Below, in pieces: positions 1 through 5,488 of a stretch of 6,465 bases of DNA. Position numbers and translations under genes: made by a program. This stretch comes from JACDAN01 sp036554945 (GTDB lineage Bacteria > Actinomycetota > Thermoleophilia > Gaiellales > Gaiellaceae): assembly GCA_036554945.1 (NCBI GenBank), contig DATBMH010000038.1, forward strand, positions 1 to 6,465. Reading direction: 5' to 3'. Under the pieces are notes generated by a model, which had not been told where the DNA came from, ran no database searches, and saw only the letters and a program-made list of their open reading frames with translations. Position 1 is the stretch's first letter. Every line of letters starts with the position of its first letter.

Positions 1-1
1 C

Positions 2-931
2 GCGGCGGTCGAGTTCGTCGCCGTCAACACCGACCTGCAGCAGCTGGCGCTGAGCGACGCCGAGGTGAAGATCCACATCGGCCGCGAGCTCACCGGCGGC
101 CTCGGGTCCGGCGCCGAGCCGGACATCGGCCGCCGCGCGGCAGAGGAGGCCTACGACCAGGTGAAGCGCGCCCTCCGCGGGGCGGACATGGTCTTCGTCA
201 CCGCGGGCGAAGGCGGCGGCACCGGGTCGGGCGCCGCGCCGGTCGTCGCGCGCATCGCCCGCGAGGTCGGCGCGCTGACCGTGGGGATCGTGACGATGCC
301 GTTCCGCTTCGAGGGCACGAAGCGCCGCTCGCAGGCCGAGCAGGGCGTCCACGACCTGCGCGAGGCCTGCGACACGGTGATCGTGATCCCGAACGAGCGG
401 TTGCTCGAGGTGCTCGACAAGCAGACCTCGATGCTCGACGCGTTCAAGATCGCGGACGACGTCCTGCGCCAGGGCGTGCAGGGGATCTGCGACCTGATCA
501 CCGAGCCCGGGCTGATCAACGTCGACTTCGCCGACGTGCGGACGATCATGTCCGGTGCGGGGACGGCGCTGATGGGGATCGGCTTCGCGACGGGCGAGAA
601 CCGCGCCGTCGAGGCGGCCGAGCGGGCGCTGAGGTCGCCGCTCGTCGACACCGAGCTGGTCAGCGCGCGCGGAATCCTCCTCTCGATCGCCGGCGGGAAC
701 GACCTCTCGCTCTACGAGGTCAACGAGGCGGCCGAGGTGATTCGTGGGGCGTCGACGGACGACACGAACATCATCTTCGGAGCGACGGTGGACGAGCGGC
801 TCGAGGGCCAGGTGTGGGTGACGGTCATCGTCACCGGCGTGGGCCAGCGCGGCGGCTCGCGCCCGGCCGTCCGCCTCGAGGACACCCGGCCCGAGGACCC
901 GCTCGAGCCGCCCTCCTTCCTCCAGAGCTGA
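2..931 (+). CDS. ftsZ: Cell division protein FtsZ (5'-truncated by the window edge)
   Basis: FtsZ is the GTP-dependent tubulin homologue that forms the cytoplasmic Z-ring and recruits the divisome. The frame is already open at the left edge; 309 residues are visible and roughly 35-40 N-terminal residues, including the first glycine-rich nucleotide loop, lie outside. The first visible residues (VEFVAVNTD) match the conserved start of the GTPase domain, so the GTG at 65 is internal and not the start. The tubulin signature GGGTGSG is at 212-232. The T7 catalytic loop NVDFAD, which completes GTP hydrolysis in the neighbouring subunit, is at 518-535. The C-terminal subdomain ends near the VTVIVTG segment. 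About 19 linker residues then lead to a conserved tail peptide, DPLEPPSFLQS (896-928), the usual docking site for partners such as FtsA or SepF. Typical linkers are longer, and the basic residues that often end FtsZ are absent. The identification is essentially certain. Confidence 0.98.
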   Translation, partial: AAVEFVAVNTDLQQLALSDAEVKIHIGRELTGGLGSGAEPDIGRRAAEEAYDQVKRALRGADMVFVTAGEGGGTGSGAAPVVARIAREVGALTVGIVTMPFRFEGTKRRSQAEQGVHDLREACDTVIVIPNERLLEVLDKQTSMLDAFKIADDVLRQGVQGICDLITEPGLINVDFADVRTIMSGAGTALMGIGFATGENRAVEAAERALRSPLVDTELVSARGILLSIAGGNDLSLYEVNEAAEVIRGASTDDTNIIFGATVDERLEGQVWVTVIVTGVGQRGGSRPAVRLEDTRPEDPLEPPSFLQS

Positions 932-941
932 CCGCGGCGCC

Positions 942-2510
942 GTGAAGGGCGCGATCGCAGCCGGCCATCCGCTGACCGCGGAAGCTGGGGCCCGCGTGCT
1001 CGCCGAGGGCGGGAACGCGGTCGACGCGTGCCTCGCGGCCGGCTTCGTGTCGTGGGTCGCCGAGAGCCCGCTCACGGGCCCGGGCGGCGGCGGCTTCCTG
1101 CTCGTCCACCGGGCGCGGGACGGGCGCTCGCGGCTGCTCGACTTCTTCGTCTCGGTGCCCGGCGAGGGTCTCGCTCCCGACGCGATCGGCGAGATGGAGA
1201 CGATCGACGTCGACTTCGACAGCTCGAGCACGCAGGCCTTCGGGATCGGCTGCGCGTCGGTTGCCGTCCCGGGGGTGCTCGTCGGCCTGGAGACGGCGCA
1301 CAAGACGTTCGGACGGGCGCCGTGGCCCACGCTCTTCGAGCCCGCGATCGCCCTCGCGCGCGAGGGCGTCGTCCTGACGCCGCAGCAGGCCTACCTGCAC
1401 GCGATCCTCGACGTCATCCTCCGCCACACCGAGGACGGTCGCGCGATCTACGGGCGGAACGAGCGCCTGGCCGCGGGCGACCGCCTGCGGATGCCCGACC
1501 TCGCGGCGACGCTCGAGCTCCTCGCCGAGGGCGGCGCGAACGCGTTCTCCGACGGGCAGCTCGCCGAGCAGATCGTCTCGACGGTCCGCGAAGGCGGGGG
1601 AGCGCTGACGCAGGACGACCTGCGGACGTACCGCGTGATCTGGCGGCGTCCGGTCGTCGCCGAGTTCCTCGGGCGCCGGTTCGTGTCGAACGCGCCGCCC
1701 TCGACGGGCGGCGTGCTCATCGCGTACGCACTCCTGCTGCTCGACCGGGCGGGCCTGGGCGGCGGCCCCGGCAGCGCCGATGCGATCGCGCGCCTGGTCG
1801 CCGTGATGGGCGAGCTGGGTCTCGCCGCAGGGCCGGGTTTCACCCGCCGGCTGCACGGCGGCGGGCTTGCCCGCGAGCTGCACGACGAGGGGCGCGTCGC
1901 CGAGGCCGCGCGGCGCCTCCTCGAGGCCCAGCCGCCGATCGTCCCGGATCCCGTCGAGCCGTCTCGGACGACGCACATCTCGGTCGTGGACGCGGAGGGC
2001 AACGCAGCCTCCCTGACGGTGTCCACCGGCTCCGGCTCCGGCGTGATCGTCCCGGGCACCGGGATCCATCTGAACAACATGCTCGGCGAGCACCACCTCA
2101 GCCTCGCGCGGCGCCGGCGGCGGCCGGGCGGGAGGCTCACGAGCATGATGGCGCCGTCGATCGTGCTCGAGGACGGACGCCCCCGGCTCGTGGTCGGCAG
2201 CGCCGGGTCGGCGCGCCTCCGCGGGGCGATCCTCCAGATCGTCGTGAACGCGATCGGCCACGGGCTCCCGGTCGACGAGGCGATTACGGCGCCGCGCGTC
2301 CACCTCGACGGCGGGCACGTCCACTGCGAGGGCGGCTCGGACCCGGCCGAGCTGGACGAGCTCGAGCGGCGCGGCTACGACGTCGTCCGCTGGCGGCGCC
2401 GGAACCTCTACTTCGGCGGAGCCGCGGCGGTCGAGGTCCGGGACGACGGAACGCTCGCGGCCGCCGGCGACCCGCGCCGCGGAGGCCACGGAATCGTGGT
2501 GGATGGCTGA
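942..2510 (+). CDS. Gamma-glutamyltransferase-family Ntn hydrolase (divergent subfamily)
   Basis: This 522-residue protein belongs to the gamma-glutamyltransferase family, whose precursors self-cleave before a Thr that becomes the nucleophile. The N-terminal motif GGNAVDA (residues 23-29) and a GPGGGGF loop (46-52) are typical. The predicted cleavage site lies before T343 in the segment TTHISVVD, giving a large part of 342 and a small part of 180 residues. Further matches are LNNMLGE (377-383), TSMMAPS (from residue 400) and GSAGSARL (from residue 419). The classical glutamate-binding Arg (E. coli R114) appears to be replaced: the segment reads DFFVSVP with F69 at that place. The E. coli N411 and D433 positions also differ, so the substrate may not be a gamma-glutamyl compound. 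The GTG start falls where the catalytic domain begins, with no signal peptide, so the product is probably cytoplasmic, unlike the periplasmic E. coli enzyme. The gene starts 10 nt after ftsZ without a clear Shine-Dalgarno site. The family is sure; the substrate is unknown. Confidence 0.9.
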   Translation: MKGAIAAGHPLTAEAGARVLAEGGNAVDACLAAGFVSWVAESPLTGPGGGGFLLVHRARDGRSRLLDFFVSVPGEGLAPDAIGEMETIDVDFDSSSTQAFGIGCASVAVPGVLVGLETAHKTFGRAPWPTLFEPAIALAREGVVLTPQQAYLHAILDVILRHTEDGRAIYGRNERLAAGDRLRMPDLAATLELLAEGGANAFSDGQLAEQIVSTVREGGGALTQDDLRTYRVIWRRPVVAEFLGRRFVSNAPPSTGGVLIAYALLLLDRAGLGGGPGSADAIARLVAVMGELGLAAGPGFTRRLHGGGLARELHDEGRVAEAARRLLEAQPPIVPDPVEPSRTTHISVVDAEGNAASLTVSTGSGSGVIVPGTGIHLNNMLGEHHLSLARRRRRPGGRLTSMMAPSIVLEDGRPRLVVGSAGSARLRGAILQIVVNAIGHGLPVDEAITAPRVHLDGGHVHCEGGSDPAELDELERRGYDVVRWRRRNLYFGGAAAVEVRDDGTLAAAGDPRRGGHGIVVDG

Positions 2511-3012
2511 CCGGATCGTCGTGCGGCGGGCCAGCCCGGGCGACGCCGGCGCCTTGGTCGAGCTCGCCGAGTCCGTCGGCTCCGAGCCGGAAGGATGGCT
2601 CATCTCCGACGGCACCTGGCGGACGGCGGGCGAGGAACGGCGCTTCCTCCGCGCGCTCCGCCGCTACAGCGACGCAGCGGTCTTCGTCGCGGAAGTGCCC
2701 GAGGGGATCGTCGGCCGCCTGTCGCTCGGTCGCGACCCGCACCCGGCGAGCCGGCACGTCGCCGACCTCGGCCTGATGGTCGCCGCCACCCATCGCCGTC
2801 GCGGCGTGGGCAGCGCCCTGCTCCGCGAGGCGATCGACTGGGCCAGGCAGTCGGACGTCCGGAAGCTCGAGCTGCACGTCTTCCCGCACAACGAGGCGGC
2901 GCTCGCGCTGTACGAGAGCTTCGGCTTCCGGCGCGAGGGCCTCCGTCGGGGCCACTACCGCCGGGGCGAGGAGTACGTGGACGCGGTCCTCATGGCGCTC
3001 GACGTCCAATAG
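2503..3012 (+). CDS. GNAT-family N-acetyltransferase
   Basis: This 169-residue protein is a single GNAT domain, which transfers an acetyl group from acetyl-CoA to an amine. The pyrophosphate-binding motif A is visible as RRRGVG (residues 98-103) after a beta strand reading LGLMVAATH. Motif B follows as NEAALALYESFGF (130-142), with N130 and Y137 at the usual conserved places. The end (GEEYVDAVLMALDV) is typical of small RimI-like or amino-acid/antibiotic acetyltransferases. The substrate cannot be read from the sequence. The ATG at 2503 overlaps the end of the GGT-like gene by 8 nt (ATGGCTGA), which points to translational coupling. No in-frame alternative start lies just upstream, and the length is normal for the family. 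The overlap suggests the two enzymes are made together, but a shared pathway is only an inference. Confidence 0.93.
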   Translation: MADRIVVRRASPGDAGALVELAESVGSEPEGWLISDGTWRTAGEERRFLRALRRYSDAAVFVAEVPEGIVGRLSLGRDPHPASRHVADLGLMVAATHRRRGVGSALLREAIDWARQSDVRKLELHVFPHNEAALALYESFGFRREGLRRGHYRRGEEYVDAVLMALDVQ

Positions 3013-3022
3013 ATTCCCCCGC
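3010..3022 (+). promoter_or_regulatory. Possible -10 element for a leaderless transcript of the HisC-type gene
   Basis: The stop codon of the GNAT gene is the first half of TAGATT (3010-3015), a TAnnnT hexamer. Seven nt separate it from the GTG start at 3023. In Actinomycetota and Deinococcota, leaderless genes commonly have TAnnnT about 6-8 nt before the start codon, which is also the transcription start. There is no Shine-Dalgarno sequence in the gap (attcccccgc), which fits. No recognisable -35 box is seen, and the gene may equally be read from upstream. Confidence 0.3.
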
Positions 3023-4159
3023 GTGGCCACCCTCGCCGAGATCGCCGACAGCTTCTTCAAGCCGGCGGTCCGCGACCTCGTTCCGTACGAGCCGGGGAAG
3101 CCCGTCGAGGAGGTCCAGCGCGAGCTAGGCCTCGAGCGGGTCGTCAAGCTCGCGTCGAACGAAGGCCCGTTCGGGCCGTTCCCGGAAGCGCTCGACGCGC
3201 TCGCGGCCGTGGCGCCCGACCTGAACCGCTACCCGGACGGCGGCGGCTACCGGCTGCGGACGGCCCTTGCGGAGCGGCACGGCGTCAGGTTCGAGGAGAT
3301 CGCGCTCGGTGCCGGCGCCGACGGCATCGTCGACGCCCTCTCGCAGATCTCGCTCGCGCCGGGCGACGAGGTCGTCTGCGGCTGGCCGAGCTTCCCGAGC
3401 TACGTCATCGGCGCGACCAAGCTCGGCGCCGTGGCGCGGACGGTCCCGCTGGCGGGCGGGCGATACGACCTCGACGCGATGCTCGCCGCCGTCACCGAGC
3501 GGACGAAGCTCGTGTACGTCTGCCACCCGAACAACCCCACGGGGACGATGAACACGCGCGCCGAGCTCGACGAGTACTTCGAGCGGGTGCCCGACCATGT
3601 CGTGACCGTGCTCGACCAGGCCTACTTCGAGTATGTCGACGACCCCGACTACGCGGACGGGATCGAGGAGTACGTCAAGTGCGGGCGCCGGGCGATCGTC
3701 CTGCGCACCTTCTCGAAGATCTTCGGGCTCGCCGGTCTCCGGGTGGGCTACGGGATCGGCCCGGCGGAGATCGTGACCGCGGTCGGCAAGGTTCGCCGCG
3801 CGTTCGACATCACCACGCCTGCCCAGGTCGCCGCGGTCGCGAGCCTCGCGGCGCCCGGCGCGAGGGAGGAGCTCGAGCGCCGCCGCCGCGTCAACGCCGA
3901 GGGCAGGCCCGCGATCGAGCGGGCACTGCGCGACCACGGCTTCGAGCCGGTCCGGCCCGCCGTCGCGAACTTCGTCTTCGCCGAGGTCGGCGAGGACTCG
4001 CGCCCGCTGTTCGAGCAGCTGCTGCGGCAGGGTGTGATCGTGCGGCCGACGGCCGGCTTCGGTGCGCCGGGCGCGATCCGGGTGAGCGTCGGCACAGCCG
4101 AGGAGAACGCGTTCTTCGCAGACGCGCTCGGCCATGTCACCCAACTCGCTCGGACCTAA
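3023..4159 (+). CDS. hisC: Histidinol-phosphate aminotransferase (HisC-type PLP enzyme)
   Basis: This 378-residue protein is a fold-type I, PLP-dependent class I/II aminotransferase of the HisC group. HisC swaps the amino group between glutamate/2-oxoglutarate and histidinol phosphate/imidazole-acetol phosphate in histidine synthesis. Visible landmarks are SNEGPFGP (residues 45-52), NRYPD (68-72), HPNNPTG (168-174), VLDQAYFEY (D198 and Y201 contact the PLP ring), TFSKIFGLAGLRVGY with Schiff-base lysine K232 and phosphate-contacting R240, and IRVSVGT with the substrate-carboxylate Arg at 353. Most HisC proteins read SNENP where this one reads SNEGP. The GTG start gives the usual N-terminal length and lies 10 nt after the GNAT stop. 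No other histidine gene is in the window, so it may instead be a paralogue acting on aromatic 2-oxo acids (the actinobacterial Pat type) or another amino acid. The aminotransferase call is very sure; histidinol phosphate as substrate is moderately sure. Confidence 0.9.
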   Translation: MATLAEIADSFFKPAVRDLVPYEPGKPVEEVQRELGLERVVKLASNEGPFGPFPEALDALAAVAPDLNRYPDGGGYRLRTALAERHGVRFEEIALGAGADGIVDALSQISLAPGDEVVCGWPSFPSYVIGATKLGAVARTVPLAGGRYDLDAMLAAVTERTKLVYVCHPNNPTGTMNTRAELDEYFERVPDHVVTVLDQAYFEYVDDPDYADGIEEYVKCGRRAIVLRTFSKIFGLAGLRVGYGIGPAEIVTAVGKVRRAFDITTPAQVAAVASLAAPGAREELERRRRVNAEGRPAIERALRDHGFEPVRPAVANFVFAEVGEDSRPLFEQLLRQGVIVRPTAGFGAPGAIRVSVGTAEENAFFADALGHVTQLART

Positions 4160-4160
4160 C

Positions 4161-4190
4161 TCGAAAGGGTGAATTTGCAGGGATTTTCGA
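4161..4190. repeat. Short inverted repeat in the HisC-MFS spacer
   Basis: TCGAAA (4161-4166) and its exact reverse complement TTTCGA (4185-4190) flank 18 nt. It overlaps the candidate -35 box at 4175, so it could be a regulator-binding site. It has too weak a stem and no T-tract for a convincing terminator. Six-base arms at this distance can arise by chance. Confidence 0.25.
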
Positions 4191-4206
4191 ACCGTCGCGC
4201 TAGCGT
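4175..4206 (+). promoter_or_regulatory. Candidate promoter of the MFS transporter gene
   Basis: The 65-nt spacer 4160-4224 is the only non-coding stretch of any size here and is richer in A/T than its surroundings. A TTGCAG hexamer (4175-4180; three-base core TTG as in a sigma-70 type -35) is followed 20 nt later by TAGCGT (4201-4206), which fits the TAnnnT -10 pattern. The spacing is longer than the usual 16-19 nt. The -10 lies inside an 8-bp palindrome CGCTAGCG (4198-4205). Transcription would begin near 4213, giving a leader of about 12 nt that contains the Shine-Dalgarno site. Confidence 0.4.
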
Positions 4207-4212
4207 TTGGCA

Positions 4213-4218
4213 GAGAGG
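4213..4218 (+). promoter_or_regulatory. Shine-Dalgarno site of the MFS gene
   Basis: GAGAGG (part of AGAGAGGT) sits 6 nt before the GTG at 4225 and supports that start. It is the clearest Shine-Dalgarno sequence at any gene start in the window; the other starts have none or only a weak one. Confidence 0.6.
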
Positions 4219-4224
4219 TAACGA

Positions 4225-5478
4225 GTGCTAGGCCGACAGCTCACGCTGCTGCGGGAGGTTCAGAGCTTTCGCCTGCTCGCACTCGCCACGGTCGGCTCTG
4301 CGTTCGGCACGTGGCTCGCCTTCGTCGCGCTGACGATCGACGTCTACGACCGGACGGGATCGGCGGTCTGGGTCAGCGCGCTCCTGATCGCGGACTTCCT
4401 GCCGGCGATCGTGATCGGGATCGCCGCCGGGTCGCTCGTCGACCGGCTTCCGCGGCGGCGGCTCATGATCGCGTCCGACCTCGTCCGTGTCGCGATCTTC
4501 GCCATCGTCCCGTTCGCCACGGGCCCCGGGGCGATCGTGGCGCTCGCCGCCGTGGCCGGGTTTGCGACCGGGTTCTTCCGGCCGGCGCTCTACGCGGGTC
4601 TCCCGAACCTCCTGCCCGACGAGGATCTCCCGCACGCGAACTCGCTGCTCCAGACGATCGAGAACGTCGCCTGGGCGATCGGGCCAGTCGCGGGCGGGTT
4701 GCTCGTCGCCGCCGCGGGGCCGGACGTGGCGTACTGGATCAACTCGGTGACGTTCCTCGTGTCGGCCGCGCTCCTCGCCGGGATCCCGGACCGGCTGCTC
4801 CAGCGGGTGCAGGCCGTCGGCCACGGCTACTGGCACGACCTCTCGGAAGGCTTCGCGCTCGTGAAGAGCTCCCGCGCGCTGCTGACGGTTCTGGCCGCGT
4901 GGAACGTGGTCATGCTGGCGACGGCCGGAGCGAACGTCGCCGAGGTCGTGCTCGCGAAGGACACGTTCGACGCGGGCGACTTCGGCTACGGCCTGCTCGT
5001 CGGCGTCACCGGCATCGGTCTCGCGCTCGGGAGCCTGCTCGCCGGCGCCCAGCTCGATCATCGCGCGCTCGCGACCGTCTACGGAACGTCGATCGCGCTC
5101 GTCGCCGTCGGGATGGTCGGCGCGGCAGCAGCGCCGAACGTCTGGATCGCCGCGGCCGCCGTCGCCGTGGCGGGCACCGGCAACGGGGCCGCCGTCGTCT
5201 GCAACGCGCTGCTCGTCCAGCGCGGCGCCCCGGACGAGCTGCGGGGCCGCGCGTTCACGCTGCTCATGAGCTCGAACTACGCCGTGCTCGGCCTGGGCAT
5301 GGTCGCGGCCGGGCCGCTCACGAACGAGCTCGGCGCGCGCACCGTGTGGGCGATCTCCGGCGGGCTCGCCGCTGTCGCCGCGCTCGTGGGCATGCTGCTG
5401 GCGCGAGGCGTCGTGACCCGCGCGCAGCCGGTGCCGGAGCCGGTCGAGGCCGAGCAGGTCGGAACCGCGCGCCTCTAG
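4225..5478 (+). CDS. MFS transporter, DHA3/EntS-like exporter family
   Basis: This 417-residue inner-membrane protein is a major facilitator superfamily permease, probably a proton-driven exporter. The chain is mostly hydrophobic, with about 12 predicted membrane segments starting near residue 17. The loop 2-3 signature GSLVDRLPRRR is at residues 69-79. The block FFRPALYAGLPNLLP (117-131), followed by ANSLLQTIENVAW and GPVAGGLL, is characteristic of the MFS_3/DHA3 group that includes the enterobactin exporter EntS and the macrolide efflux protein MefA. A second hallmark is PDELRGRAF (336-344) between membrane segments of the C-terminal half. The end (about residues 398-417) is a Pro/Glu-rich cytoplasmic tail. 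The GTG start is fixed by a good Shine-Dalgarno site. The gene seems to have its own promoter, so it need not belong with the upstream genes. The substrate cannot be predicted; neighbours give no siderophore or antibiotic context. Confidence 0.93.
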   Translation: MLGRQLTLLREVQSFRLLALATVGSAFGTWLAFVALTIDVYDRTGSAVWVSALLIADFLPAIVIGIAAGSLVDRLPRRRLMIASDLVRVAIFAIVPFATGPGAIVALAAVAGFATGFFRPALYAGLPNLLPDEDLPHANSLLQTIENVAWAIGPVAGGLLVAAAGPDVAYWINSVTFLVSAALLAGIPDRLLQRVQAVGHGYWHDLSEGFALVKSSRALLTVLAAWNVVMLATAGANVAEVVLAKDTFDAGDFGYGLLVGVTGIGLALGSLLAGAQLDHRALATVYGTSIALVAVGMVGAAAAPNVWIAAAAVAVAGTGNGAAVVCNALLVQRGAPDELRGRAFTLLMSSNYAVLGLGMVAAGPLTNELGARTVWAISGGLAAVAALVGMLLARGVVTRAQPVPEPVEAEQVGTARL

Positions 5479-5488
5479 GCTTCGCTCC
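5476..5488 (+). promoter_or_regulatory. Possible -10 element for a leaderless transcript of the MeaB gene
   Basis: The stop codon of the MFS gene is part of TAGGCT (5476-5481), a TAnnnT hexamer, and 7 nt separate it from the GTG at 5489. The geometry is identical to that at 3010-3023. No Shine-Dalgarno sequence is present in the gap (gcttcgctcc), and no -35 box is recognisable upstream. Readthrough from the MFS promoter is an equally good explanation. Confidence 0.3.

Noticed and set aside
65..67. GTG at 65 as the start of ftsZ
   Set aside because: The frame is open to the left edge and the residues encoded from position 2 onward already match conserved FtsZ sequence, so this GTG is an internal Val codon.
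2481..2485. GGAGG as the ribosome binding site of the GNAT gene
   Set aside because: It lies 17 nt before the ATG, too far for normal Shine-Dalgarno function, and encodes part of the GGT-like C-terminus.
831..2615. A long open frame on the minus strand (594 codons) opposite the GGT-like gene
   Set aside because: Its product is an Arg/Ala/Asp/Glu-rich, low-complexity chain with no recognisable domain, lying fully antisense to a gene with clear family motifs. Long antisense frames of this kind are expected at about 70 % GC.
1028..2776. A 582-codon plus-strand frame overlapping the GGT-like and GNAT genes
   Set aside because: The product is Arg/Pro/Ala-rich with no domain, and it crosses two well-supported genes in another frame; it is a GC-driven shadow.
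3125..4144. Minus-strand open frame opposite the HisC-type gene
   Set aside because: Low-complexity Arg/Asp/Val-rich product with no domain; antisense shadow of a convincing aminotransferase.
4161..4190. The inverted repeat as a transcription terminator of the upstream genes
   Set aside because: The stem is only six A/T-rich pairs with an 18-nt loop and no following T-tract, so it would be too weak.
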